Positions 1 to 7,019 of a DNA stretch of 10,286 nucleotides are shown here, piece by piece. Below the pieces are notes generated by a model. The model saw only the letters and a program-made list of their open reading frames with translations. It did no database searches and was not told the origin of the DNA. Made by a program: the position numbers and the translations under genes. Numbering within the stretch: the stretch's first letter is position 1; each line of letters starts with the position of its first letter. Origin of the DNA: an uncultured Sulfurovum sp. (GTDB taxonomy: Bacteria; Campylobacterota; Campylobacteria; Campylobacterales; Sulfurovaceae); NCBI GenBank assembly GCA_902727905.1, contig CACVAR010000023.1, positions 1 to 10,286 on the forward strand, in the 5' to 3' direction.

Positions 1-53
1 ATATTTCTTTTTAGAAGTACATTTACTCTTAATTTATTATACGAGGATATATT

Positions 54-551
54 ATGAAAAAATTTATTATTTTACTAATGACATTACTAACTACTTTACT
101 TTATGCGCAAGATATGGAAATGACTGATACGAATGGAACTACTTACAAAGTTTATGCAAAAGATGATCAATTTGAAATAGAGGGCATGGAGGGAAAAGTT
201 GTATTTCTAGAGTTTTTTGGTCTTCAATGTCCAGCCTGTACTGAGATAATGCCCAGTCTCATTAAATTGCAAGAAAAATATCCTAAAAAACTGAAGGTAC
301 TTGCCATTGAAGTACAAAACAACGACATTGACCCTATTAATGAATATAAAGAAAAAAATGGTATTAACTACACTGCTTTCTCAAATTATGACATAGGTTT
401 AGTAGTAAGATATATAGCTGATAACTCTGACTGGCAAGGTGCCATTCCATTCTTAGTTGTTATTGATGCACAAGGTAAAGTACAAATTTTAAGACGAGGT
501 GTTATTCCAGAGGAAATACTGGAAGAATACATAGAAAAGTATTCTAAATAA
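54..551 (+). CDS. Secreted thioredoxin-fold (TlpA/redoxin-like) protein
   Basis: A 165-residue protein, probably a periplasmic thiol-disulfide oxidoreductase. Residues 1 to about 19 form a Sec signal peptide: a KK pair, a hydrophobic core and a possible cleavage site near LLYAQ. No cysteine follows, so it is not a lipoprotein. The rest fits a thioredoxin fold: a strand (VVFLEFFG, 49-56), the redox motif C59-P-A-C62, and a cis-proline candidate at P132 in AIPFLVVID. The residue before the first cysteine is Gln instead of the usual Trp. The start is supported by GAGGA at 43-47, 6 nt before the ATG. The gene stands alone and converges on lpxD, whose stop lies 3 nt away. The substrate cannot be told from sequence; cytochrome c maturation or general disulfide reduction are family-level possibilities. 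Fold confident, role not. Confidence 0.85.
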   Translation: MKKFIILLMTLLTTLLYAQDMEMTDTNGTTYKVYAKDDQFEIEGMEGKVVFLEFFGLQCPACTEIMPSLIKLQEKYPKKLKVLAIEVQNNDIDPINEYKEKNGINYTAFSNYDIGLVVRYIADNSDWQGAIPFLVVIDAQGKVQILRRGVIPEEILEEYIEKYSK

Positions 552-560
552 AGCTTATTT
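546..560. terminator. Weak AT-only hairpin between convergent genes
   Basis: AAATAA (546-551), loop AGC, then TTATTT (555-560) form a 6-bp inverted repeat spanning the stop codons of the thioredoxin-like gene and of lpxD. Its position between convergent genes and its symmetry would suit a bidirectional terminator, but the stem has no G-C pair and no proper U-tract follows on either side. It may be chance in AT-rich DNA. Confidence 0.2.
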
Positions 561-1505
561 CTTCTTAACTAAAAAAGCTAGTTTAGCTTGAAGTCGTAAC
601 CAAGTTTTGTGATCAATCGCTGGAAAACCTGCATAAGTTTTTCCACCTTTTAAAGACTTGGTAACACCCCCTTTACCAGCAATAGTTACAAAGTCTTCTA
701 GGTGTAAATGTCCAGCAGTAGCACTCTGACCACCCATCACAATATTTCGACCTGTTGTAGTAGAACCAGCCATTCCAACCTGTGCTGCTAATAGTGAATG
801 TTCTCCAATATCACAATTATGTGCAACTTGAATGAGGTTATCTAACTTTGAACCCTTACGAATATAAGTTGAGCCAAATACAGCTCTATCTATTGTAGAA
901 TTTGCCCCAATCTCAACATCATCTTCTATAATAACATTACCATTTTGATAGATTTTAATATGTTCACCCTGCCGAGTATGTGCAAAGCCATAACCATCCG
1001 AACCAATAACTGCACCAGCATGAATAATGCAGTTAGCACCAATTGCAGAACCATGATAAACGGTAACATTTGGGTAGATTAATGTATTAGCTGCGATGTT
1101 TACATTATCACCAATGTAAGCACCTGCCATAATGGTCACATTGTCTCCAAGTACTACACCTCTACCAAAACTTGCTTTCGTGTCAATAGAACAGCTCTCC
1201 CCAACATGAGGTTCTTCACCTGTTGTAACAATTTTATGTGCAAAAAACTTAGAGACTAAAGCAAGTTTTAAATACGCCTCATCTGTTACAAGTGCTATAA
1301 CATTTTCAGGAAGTAAATTAGCATAATTAGAAGAGACCAATACAGCAGCAGCGCTTGTCGTACTAAGTTGATCTATATACTTTTTGTCATTAAAAAAAGA
1401 AATTTGAGATGAAGTTGCTTCATTTAAAGTATGTAATCCAGTAATCTCAATATCAGCACCAGAAAAATCAATATTTATCTCTTTACATATTTCGCTTAAC
1501 TTCAT
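555..1505 (-). CDS. lpxD: LpxD, UDP-3-O-acylglucosamine N-acyltransferase
   Basis: Cytoplasmic lipid A enzyme. It transfers an (R)-3-hydroxyacyl chain from acyl carrier protein to the free amine of UDP-3-O-acylglucosamine, the third step of lipid A synthesis. The 316 residues show the LpxD plan: an N-terminal UDP-binding domain (about 1-98), then a left-handed beta-helix built of hexapeptide repeats such as IGDNVN and IGANCI (about 100-285), then a helical tail (297-316). The family signature SDGYGFAH is at 169-176. H229 in QVAHNC matches the catalytic histidine (H239 in E. coli). Length is slightly below E. coli LpxD (341). AGGA 7 nt upstream supports the ATG. It lies 17 nt after ilvN and is probably co-transcribed with ilvBN, an order I recall from Campylobacter jejuni. 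Confidence 0.97.
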   Translation of the reverse strand: MKLSEICKEINIDFSGADIEITGLHTLNEATSSQISFFNDKKYIDQLSTTSAAAVLVSSNYANLLPENVIALVTDEAYLKLALVSKFFAHKIVTTGEEPHVGESCSIDTKASFGRGVVLGDNVTIMAGAYIGDNVNIAANTLIYPNVTVYHGSAIGANCIIHAGAVIGSDGYGFAHTRQGEHIKIYQNGNVIIEDDVEIGANSTIDRAVFGSTYIRKGSKLDNLIQVAHNCDIGEHSLLAAQVGMAGSTTTGRNIVMGGQSATAGHLHLEDFVTIAGKGGVTKSLKGGKTYAGFPAIDHKTWLRLQAKLAFLVKKK

Positions 1506-1522
1506 CTCTTCTTCCTATAATT

Positions 1523-1993
1523 TTATCGCTCTATAGCAACAACACCACCACGTACAATCTCAATAGGATTATAACGTTGTGCAGCATTAATAAAGTTGCG
1601 AACTCTAGCTGGTTCATCAGCTACCATACCAATAAACATACTTACACCAACATTAACAATTGTACCATTGTAAGCACCACAAAGTGCTTCAATGTCAGCC
1701 AAACTCTCTTCAATAGGAAACTTAACCAATACCATCTCTTTTTCAACCATCTCATCATGTTCAACCACTTCATAAACAGGAACCAGCTTATTCAATTGTT
1801 TGGTGATTTGATTTAATGTTCGCTCATCACCTTTAGTTGCAATGGTAATTCGTGAACGCTGAGAGTTCGGAATCGGTGCAACTGTCAATGTTCCAATATT
1901 ATAACCACGTCCAGCAAAAAGTCCAGAAACACGAGATAGTACAGAACTTTCATTTTCAACAATAACTGATATTACTCTTCTTGATTCAGACAT
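1523..1993 (-). CDS. ilvN: Acetolactate synthase small (regulatory) subunit
   Basis: Regulatory subunit of acetohydroxyacid synthase, the first common enzyme of valine, leucine and isoleucine synthesis. It activates the large subunit and normally confers valine feedback inhibition. The 156 residues show an N-terminal ACT domain (about 6-80; ENESSVLSRV at 13-22 and GRGYNIGTLTVAP at 28-40) and a C-terminal ACT-like domain (about 85-156) ending in RGGVVAIER. Length is normal for the bacterial IlvH/IlvN family. By alignment with E. coli IlvH, N14 and N32 match the valine-site residues N11 and N29, but S17 stands where E. coli has G14. Its ATG overlaps the ilvB stop by one base (TAATG at 1993), implying translational coupling and 1:1 synthesis with the large subunit. 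It could equally be named ilvH. Confidence 0.96.
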   Translation of the reverse strand: MSESRRVISVIVENESSVLSRVSGLFAGRGYNIGTLTVAPIPNSQRSRITIATKGDERTLNQITKQLNKLVPVYEVVEHDEMVEKEMVLVKFPIEESLADIEALCGAYNGTIVNVGVSMFIGMVADEPARVRNFINAAQRYNPIEIVRGGVVAIER

Positions 1994-3705
1994 TATTTCT
2001 CTCCTTTTTCTGGATTAGCAATCTTTGGTAACATCATATTATTTAATGTACCATTTGATGGAACCATTGGTAAAACATCTTCAAAACGTGCTACCTGAAT
2101 GTTCATAAATGCAACTTTGTCTTGTGCAATGGCATCTTTCAGTGCTGCATCAAATTCTTCTTTTGTTGTAATGTCATAACCAATACCATGACAAGCTTCA
2201 GCCAAAGCTTTATAGTTTGGCTGGAAAGATAAGTCGGTCTCAGCAAAACGATCATTATAAAAAAATGTCTGCCATTGACGAACCATTCCTAAAAACTGAT
2301 TATTCAAAATAACATTAATAACTGGAATTTTATATTCAGATGCTGTTACTAACTCTTGAACATTCATCAAAATTGACCCATCACCAGTTACATTAATAAC
2401 GGTTTTATCTGGAAATGCTTTCTTAACACCTAAAGCTGCTGGTAAACCAAAGCCCATAGTTCCTAAACCACCAGAGTTAATCCATTGTCTAGGTCTGTCA
2501 AATGGAAAGTGTTGTGCTGCCCACATTTGGTGCTGCCCAACATCAGAAGTAATAATAGCTTGTTCTCCAACAAGTTCACCTAAACGTTCAATAACCCATT
2601 GAGGTTTGATAACTTCATCAGAATCTTCAAATGACTGAGGATACAAAGCATCATAACGTGCTAAAACTTCTCTCCAGTCATTATACTGTTCAGTATTAAC
2701 TCGACCTTGAAGTCCAGCTATCATCATCTCAACAGCATCTTTTACATCACCAATAATAGGATAGTTTACATTTACTAATTTACCAATGTTTGCAGGATCA
2801 ATGTCAACATGAATAATCTTTGCATACTTACCAAACTCAGAAAGCTTACCTGTTACACGATCATCAAACCTAGCTCCTAAAGAGATAATCAAATCCGTTT
2901 CAGACATTGCCATGTTTGAAGCATAGTTTCCATGCATACCTAACATTCCAAGAAGTAATGGGTTCTTGTTACCCATAACACCAAGTGCCATTAAAGTTTC
3001 AACCGTAGGGATTTGACTAAGTTCTGCTAACTCACGAATAGCATCACTCGCATTAGAAAGAACGGCTCCTCCACCAATATAAAGTAAAGGCTTCTTCGCT
3101 TGTAAAATAGCTTCTACAGCTGCATTAACATCTTCTTCTTTTGCTTTAGGAACTTTCATATAACTTGGAAGATTAACATCAGTAGGATAAGCAAACTCAG
3201 CTACTTCTGCTGTAATATCTTTTGGAATATCAACAAGAACTGGTCCTGGTCTACCTGTACGTGCAATATGAAATGCCTCTTTTAAAATACGAGGTAAATG
3301 ATTAATATCACGAACCAAATAATTATGCTTAGTACAAGGTCTAGAAATACCTACAGCATCAATCTCTTGAAAACCATCTGTTCCAAGTAATGACTGTGGA
3401 ACCTGTCCTGAAATAACAACCATAGGAATTGAGTCCATATATGCTGTTGCCAAACCAGTCACGGCATTTGTAAAACCAGGACCAGAAGTTACCATAGCAA
3501 CACCGACTTCACCAGTTGCTCTTGCATAACCATCTGCAGCATGAACAGAAGCCTGTTCGTGTCTATTTAAAATATGTTCAAATCCATCTTGTTTGTATAT
3601 TGCGTCATATACGTTCATGATAGCACCACCAGGGTAACCAAATACAGTTTTTACACCCTCGGCTACCAGTGCTTCACAAACCATTTGTGCACCGTTCATT
3701 TCCAT
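1993..3705 (-). CDS. ilvB: Acetolactate synthase large (catalytic) subunit
   Basis: Thiamine-diphosphate and FAD enzyme that condenses two pyruvates to acetolactate, or pyruvate and 2-ketobutyrate to acetohydroxybutyrate. The 570 residues carry the three expected domains. The N-terminal Pyr domain has GYPGGAIMNVYDAI (23-36) and catalytic Glu E50 in RHEQASVHAADGYARATG. The central FAD-associated domain spans about 190-340 (GARFDDRVTG, 277-286). The C-terminal PP domain has the ThDP/Mg motif from G441-D-G-S444 to N468-N469, followed by GMVRQWQ (473-479). Length is usual for IlvB/IlvI. The start is supported by GGAG at 3714-3717, 8 nt upstream of the ATG; Met3 is a less likely start. It heads the ilvB-ilvN-lpxD group. 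I see no leader peptide attenuator or T-box in the 89 nt upstream. Confidence 0.97.
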   Translation of the reverse strand: MEMNGAQMVCEALVAEGVKTVFGYPGGAIMNVYDAIYKQDGFEHILNRHEQASVHAADGYARATGEVGVAMVTSGPGFTNAVTGLATAYMDSIPMVVISGQVPQSLLGTDGFQEIDAVGISRPCTKHNYLVRDINHLPRILKEAFHIARTGRPGPVLVDIPKDITAEVAEFAYPTDVNLPSYMKVPKAKEEDVNAAVEAILQAKKPLLYIGGGAVLSNASDAIRELAELSQIPTVETLMALGVMGNKNPLLLGMLGMHGNYASNMAMSETDLIISLGARFDDRVTGKLSEFGKYAKIIHVDIDPANIGKLVNVNYPIIGDVKDAVEMMIAGLQGRVNTEQYNDWREVLARYDALYPQSFEDSDEVIKPQWVIERLGELVGEQAIITSDVGQHQMWAAQHFPFDRPRQWINSGGLGTMGFGLPAALGVKKAFPDKTVINVTGDGSILMNVQELVTASEYKIPVINVILNNQFLGMVRQWQTFFYNDRFAETDLSFQPNYKALAEACHGIGYDITTKEEFDAALKDAIAQDKVAFMNIQVARFEDVLPMVPSNGTLNNMMLPKIANPEKGEK

Positions 3706-3741
3706 GAATCTTGCTCCAATTCTGTTCTAATTTTGTGGGCG

Positions 3742-3747
3742 ATTCTA
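3742..3747 (-). promoter_or_regulatory. Candidate -10 element for ilvBN-lpxD
   Basis: Reading the minus strand, TAGAAT (5 of 6 to TATAAT) lies 36 nt before the ilvB ATG, leaving room for a start site and the GGAG ribosome site. No -35 box is recognisable, which is common in Campylobacterota. No terminator separates this from the mrdA operon, so ilvB may also be reached by read-through. Confidence 0.3.
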
Positions 3748-3794
3748 ACTAAATATGGCTAAAAGAGGGGTAAAATTTATGTGAAACCTAAGTT

Positions 3795-4220
3795 TTAAGT
3801 TTGTGGACAGGAAATTCCAGAGCCTTCCAAACAAAAACTCTCTTTACATTCAGCACCTTCATACGCTGAACAACATTTAGCAATCTCTTCTTCAACCATT
3901 TTCTTATCTTTTTGAACATAATCGGAAAGCTTATCCTCAAACACTGAAAAGACAAAACTGCTTAATGTATCTTGGGAAGCATTAGTTTTGTTATGCATAC
4001 CTTCTAAAGAAGTTAGATGTGGTCGTACCTGCTCATCAATATTGAGACGTAATTCAGAGACTAAAGGGTCTTCTTCTACTTCTGGAGTTTCCGTAATTTC
4101 ACTTTGAACTAAACTTTTTGGTCTTGAAAAAATATTACTGAAAATCTTAATAACATTTAAAAAAAGAATCATACCAATGAGTAAAAAAAACCCATAAATT
4201 ATAATGGTACTAATGCCCAC
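3795..4220 (-). CDS. Small membrane-anchored protein with Cys-rich C-terminus, unknown function
   Basis: I do not recognise this 141-residue protein. It has one N-terminal hydrophobic segment (about 4-28), followed by basic residues K25, R33 and K35, so the positive-inside rule puts the rest in the cytoplasm. An acidic linker (41-62) and a polar, probably helical region (63-115) follow. The tail then holds all five cysteines: C116, C117, C125, C130 and C138. This could be a metal or Fe-S site or a disulfide cluster; the sequence does not decide. It starts with GTG inside the end of mrdA (11-nt overlap), with AAGGG 8 nt upstream. No other start codon occurs before Met17, which would cut the membrane segment. 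Its position as the last gene after mrdA suggests translational coupling, not necessarily a shared function. Confidence 0.75.
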   Translation of the reverse strand: MGISTIIIYGFFLLIGMILFLNVIKIFSNIFSRPKSLVQSEITETPEVEEDPLVSELRLNIDEQVRPHLTSLEGMHNKTNASQDTLSSFVFSVFEDKLSDYVQKDKKMVEEEIAKCCSAYEGAECKESFCLEGSGISCPQT

Positions 4221-6084
4221 TGTGTTTGCCCTTTTTTTTCTTACTTAAGTCTTTAAGTTTAATTTTTCCTTTGAATTCATCTCCAAAGTAGCCTTCATTT
4301 GCCATCCACTTATATATCTCTGCTGCAATTGGACCAGCTGTAGAACCACCATGTCCTCCATGTTCAACAAGTACAGTCACCACATATTTAGGGTTTTCAT
4401 AAGGGGCATAAGTCGTTAACCATGCATGTGAACGACTATAATAATCCATTTCAGACTCTTTCATTCTTACTTTTTCACTCTGAGGAATGGAAACAACTTG
4501 TGATGTCCCTGTTTTTCCTGCTACTACAATTGGTAAGTTAGACATTGTACGCTTAGCCGTTCCTCTTGGAGAATTACAAACATCGTACATTCCAAGACGT
4601 ATGGTGTTTAAATGTTGTTTATTCACCTCCAAAGTCTTATACTCTTTTTGAACCTTAGTCCCAGCAATTACATCAACAAATCTTGGTGTGGGTAAGCGTT
4701 CTGTAGCTAAAAATGCTGTATAACGTGCTACCTGTAAAGGAGTTGCCAAGTTATACCCTTGTCCGATGGAGGAAATAACTGTCTCACCTCTATACCAGCC
4801 TTGATTAAAACGCTTTCTCTTCCATGCTTTATCTGGAACAATTCCTGAACGTTCACGGGGTAAATCAACGCCTGTTTTTACCCCTAGACCCATTTCTCTT
4901 AATGATTTTGCCATAGAATTAATTCCAGTTTGAAGTGCCTTATTATAAAAATAAACATCACAACTTTCTCTAATTGCTTTTCTAAGTCCTACTGTCCCAT
5001 GACCATATCTTGACCAGCATCTAAACTTATGCTTACTTTTCCCCAAAGTAATGTATCCTTTACAATACTCTGTATTTTCAACAGGCTTCCCTGCTTTTGA
5101 AAAAGCCAATGCCATTCCCATTTTAATAGCAGAACCAGGAGGATAAGCACCACCAATAATTTTGTTAGTAAATGGATGATCAAGATCAGTAATCAATGCT
5201 TTCCATTCTTTAGATGAAATTCCACCAACAAAGAGATTAGGATCATATGAAGGATACGAAACTCCAGCAATAATATCACCATCAATACCCATAACCACAG
5301 CAATACCTGCTTGACCAACAAAAAGCGCATTAATTCTTTTTTGAAGTTCAAGGTCAATATTTAAAACAAGGTTTTGATCATCTTTTGGTTCAACTTTTTC
5401 TAATTCAGCAACCTCTTTATTTCTTGCAGAAACTTGAACCAAGCGATACCCAAGTTCACCTTGTAAAACTTGGTTATATTGTCTCTCTAAACCTGTTTTA
5501 CCAATTACCCCTACTTTTTCTACAACCGGATCTTTTTCATTTTCTTGTAGATTTGAGCGACCTACATAACCAACAATATGCGTCGCCATAGATCCAGCTG
5601 GATATAATCTTTTAGTTTCAGATTCTATTTTTAAAGACTTATTAATGCTCAACTTAGGATAAGCACCAATCATTCCATCATAACCAATAAAGTCAACAAC
5701 TGGAATATACCTATGGTTATAAGAAGAATCTTTTTTAATATATTTTTTAATCAATTTTGTCTTATTTAAATCTGGAAACTCATTAACAATTCCACTAATA
5801 AGCTTATCGAGTTCCTCTTTAGGAACCCTTCTTTTCTTCTCTTTATCATATCTTGTTAAGTGTGGTGCAATTTTAATAGAAAAACCAATATCATTAACAG
5901 CCAGCAACTTACGATTTCTATCTAAAATCTCACCACGTACAGGTTTAATAAAATATTTTCGTTCAATATTCATCTGCGCAAGATTTTCATAATAATAGTT
6001 CGATTTGACAGAAATTTGATAAATTCTTGAAATTAACATAATCCAAAAAAGAATAAAAATGATAAAAATGATAGGAAATCTCAT
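4210..6084 (-). CDS. mrdA: Penicillin-binding protein 2 (MrdA), elongasome transpeptidase
   Basis: Inner-membrane, monofunctional D,D-transpeptidase that cross-links peptidoglycan during cell elongation, working with RodA and MreBCD. The 624 residues (E. coli 633) show a short cytoplasmic tip and membrane anchor (about 4-23), and a non-catalytic pedestal domain with VRGEILDRN (49-57) and GKTGLERQYN (195-204). The transpeptidase domain has all three active-site motifs: S318-A-I-K321 in YPPGSAIK, S374-C-D376, and K524-T-G526 in VAGKTGTSQV. Nothing essential is missing. Its ATG overlaps the stop of the preceding membrane-protein gene as ATGA (6081-6084), and its 3' end overlaps the next gene by 11 nt. 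The C-terminus is basic (KKKKGKHSGH) and is encoded across an A8 run. The SxD second motif fits PBP2 better than PBP3/FtsI. Confidence 0.96.
   Translation of the reverse strand: MRFPIIFIIFILFWIMLISRIYQISVKSNYYYENLAQMNIERKYFIKPVRGEILDRNRKLLAVNDIGFSIKIAPHLTRYDKEKKRRVPKEELDKLISGIVNEFPDLNKTKLIKKYIKKDSSYNHRYIPVVDFIGYDGMIGAYPKLSINKSLKIESETKRLYPAGSMATHIVGYVGRSNLQENEKDPVVEKVGVIGKTGLERQYNQVLQGELGYRLVQVSARNKEVAELEKVEPKDDQNLVLNIDLELQKRINALFVGQAGIAVVMGIDGDIIAGVSYPSYDPNLFVGGISSKEWKALITDLDHPFTNKIIGGAYPPGSAIKMGMALAFSKAGKPVENTEYCKGYITLGKSKHKFRCWSRYGHGTVGLRKAIRESCDVYFYNKALQTGINSMAKSLREMGLGVKTGVDLPRERSGIVPDKAWKRKRFNQGWYRGETVISSIGQGYNLATPLQVARYTAFLATERLPTPRFVDVIAGTKVQKEYKTLEVNKQHLNTIRLGMYDVCNSPRGTAKRTMSNLPIVVAGKTGTSQVVSIPQSEKVRMKESEMDYYSRSHAWLTTYAPYENPKYVVTVLVEHGGHGGSTAGPIAAEIYKWMANEGYFGDEFKGKIKLKDLSKKKKGKHSGH
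4232..4239 (-). other. A8 run with in-frame A-AAA-AAG heptamer at the 3' end of mrdA
   Basis: On the coding (minus) strand eight A residues encode part of the PBP2 lysine tail. The codons AAA AAA AAG contain A-AAA-AAG in the register used by the dnaX -1 frameshift site. A -1 shift would add about ten residues before a stop. A +1 shift, or loss of one A in the transcript, would enter the open frame of the overlapping downstream gene and fuse PBP2 to it. Whether slippage happens is unknown, and such runs are frequent in AT-rich genomes. Confidence 0.2.
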
Positions 6085-6542
6085 AATAAAACTCCTATTA
6101 AAATATCAATAACAATATAATAGACTAAAAGCATGTCAGCCAAAACAGTCGTTGTGTTAAACATAAAATCATATAAAAATAAAGAGATATAATATAATGA
6201 ATCAATAATTATAATAATGGCAAAAAGTAAACAAACTTTACATCGTACCAAACGTTTAAGAGGTGTATAAATAAAAAAATAAATAACCATAATCATAAAG
6301 GTTGAAAGTAATAACGGTAAACTCAAATTCAAATCTAAATTTAATAGATAAAAAAGTGGCGCAAAAGCATAAGTACTTTCTTTTTCTATGTTTATAATTA
6401 AAATGTAACCCACTAAACCTATAAGTGGTGGTAACATCGTGTACATGGAAACAAATAGGGGATAAATAAGAACAAAAAGAATAATTAATGTTTTTAAAGC
6501 AACACTTAATCCTTCTTCTTCAAAACTATCATATTTATTCAT
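6081..6542 (-). CDS. Small polytopic membrane protein upstream of PBP2 (MreD-like position)
   Basis: A 153-residue, very hydrophobic protein with about five predicted membrane helices (roughly 15-35, 37-51, 74-94, 102-124 and 133-152) and an acidic N-terminal tip (EEEG). No catalytic motif is visible. Basic residues K96, R97, R100 and K102 mark a cytoplasmic loop. It ends in ATGA with the mrdA start, so the two are probably translationally coupled. Size, helix number and position directly before mrdA match MreD of the mreBCD-mrdA arrangement in other bacteria. From memory, Helicobacter and Campylobacter have an uncharacterised membrane protein in the same slot between engB and the PBP2 gene. 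An MreD-like elongasome role is therefore plausible but inferred from position and topology, not sequence identity. The ATG is preceded by AGGGGGT. Confidence 0.8.
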   Translation of the reverse strand: MNKYDSFEEEGLSVALKTLIILFVLIYPLFVSMYTMLPPLIGLVGYILIINIEKESTYAFAPLFYLLNLDLNLSLPLLLSTFMIMVIYFFIYTPLKRLVRCKVCLLFAIIIIIDSLYYISLFLYDFMFNTTTVLADMLLVYYIVIDILIGVLL

Positions 6543-6551
6543 CTACACCCC

Positions 6552-7019
6552 CTAATTTGCCAATTTATAGACTAATGAAATCTCATTACAAACTGGAAAA
6601 TGAATACACTTAATACAATCAGTCCATATTTTATGCTCAGGAATAGTCTCTTTCGCTATTTCTATAAAATTCATTTTCTTAAAAAACTCTGGTAAATAGG
6701 TTAAAACTAATACCTCTTCTTCTACATTAAGTGTTTTTGCTTCTTCTAAAGCAAAAAGCACTATCTTCTCTCCTACCTTTTTACCTCTATAATCTTCAGC
6801 TACGATTAAAGAGCGAATCTCAGCTAAACGTGAAGAGTGAATATGTAAAGCAGCATAACCTATAAGTTTTCCTTCTTCTTTTGCCAAAACATAAGACCGA
6901 ATGTTGGTCGCAACCTCATCCTCATTTCGCTCTAAAATAATGCCATCTTTAACTTCTTGTATAACCATCTCTTGCATCGATGGAATATCAGAGAGTGTTG
7001 CTTTAACTAATTCGACCAT
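6552..7019 (-). CDS. GNAT acetyltransferase, short N-acetylglutamate synthase-like
   Basis: A 155-residue cytoplasmic acetyl-CoA-dependent N-acetyltransferase. GNAT features: a strand pair GKLIGYAALHI (50-60), L65-A-E-I-R-S-L71, the acetyl-CoA loop VAEDYRGKKVGEK (73-85), and LTYLPEFFKKMNF (106-118). The LAEIRSL, LTY.PEFF and P.KIW.DC..C..FP.C.E patterns (127-146) are what I associate with short stand-alone N-acetylglutamate synthases (ArgA-type, first step of arginine synthesis). The substrate is therefore probably glutamate, but this is recall-based. The loop has K81 where the R/QxxGxG/A consensus has its first glycine. C135, C138 and C144 form a small cluster. The gene overlaps the end of engB by 13 nt and sits 9 nt before the next gene, so it belongs to this envelope operon. 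GGA 8 nt upstream supports the ATG. Confidence 0.88.
   Translation of the reverse strand: MVELVKATLSDIPSMQEMVIQEVKDGIILERNEDEVATNIRSYVLAKEEGKLIGYAALHIHSSRLAEIRSLIVAEDYRGKKVGEKIVLFALEEAKTLNVEEEVLVLTYLPEFFKKMNFIEIAKETIPEHKIWTDCIKCIHFPVCNEISLVYKLAN

Noticed and set aside
34..40. TTATTAT as a -10 box for the thioredoxin-like gene
   Set aside because: It would start transcription on or after the GAGGA ribosome site (43-47), leaving no usable leader. The real promoter is probably outside the window.
567..583. Inverted repeat AACTA...TAGTT near the lpxD 3' end as a terminator
   Set aside because: Only a 5-bp, mostly A-T stem inside coding sequence, with no following U-tract in the transcribed direction.
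1577..1816. Open frame of 79 codons on the plus strand
   Set aside because: It is antisense to ilvN. The asparagine- and histidine-rich translation looks like the complement of a real gene.
3706..3794. Terminator or attenuator between the mrdA operon and ilvB
   Set aside because: I looked for a GC-rich hairpin with U-tract, a leader peptide rich in Val/Leu/Ile, and a T-box. None is present; TAAATTTTA is only a short AT palindrome.
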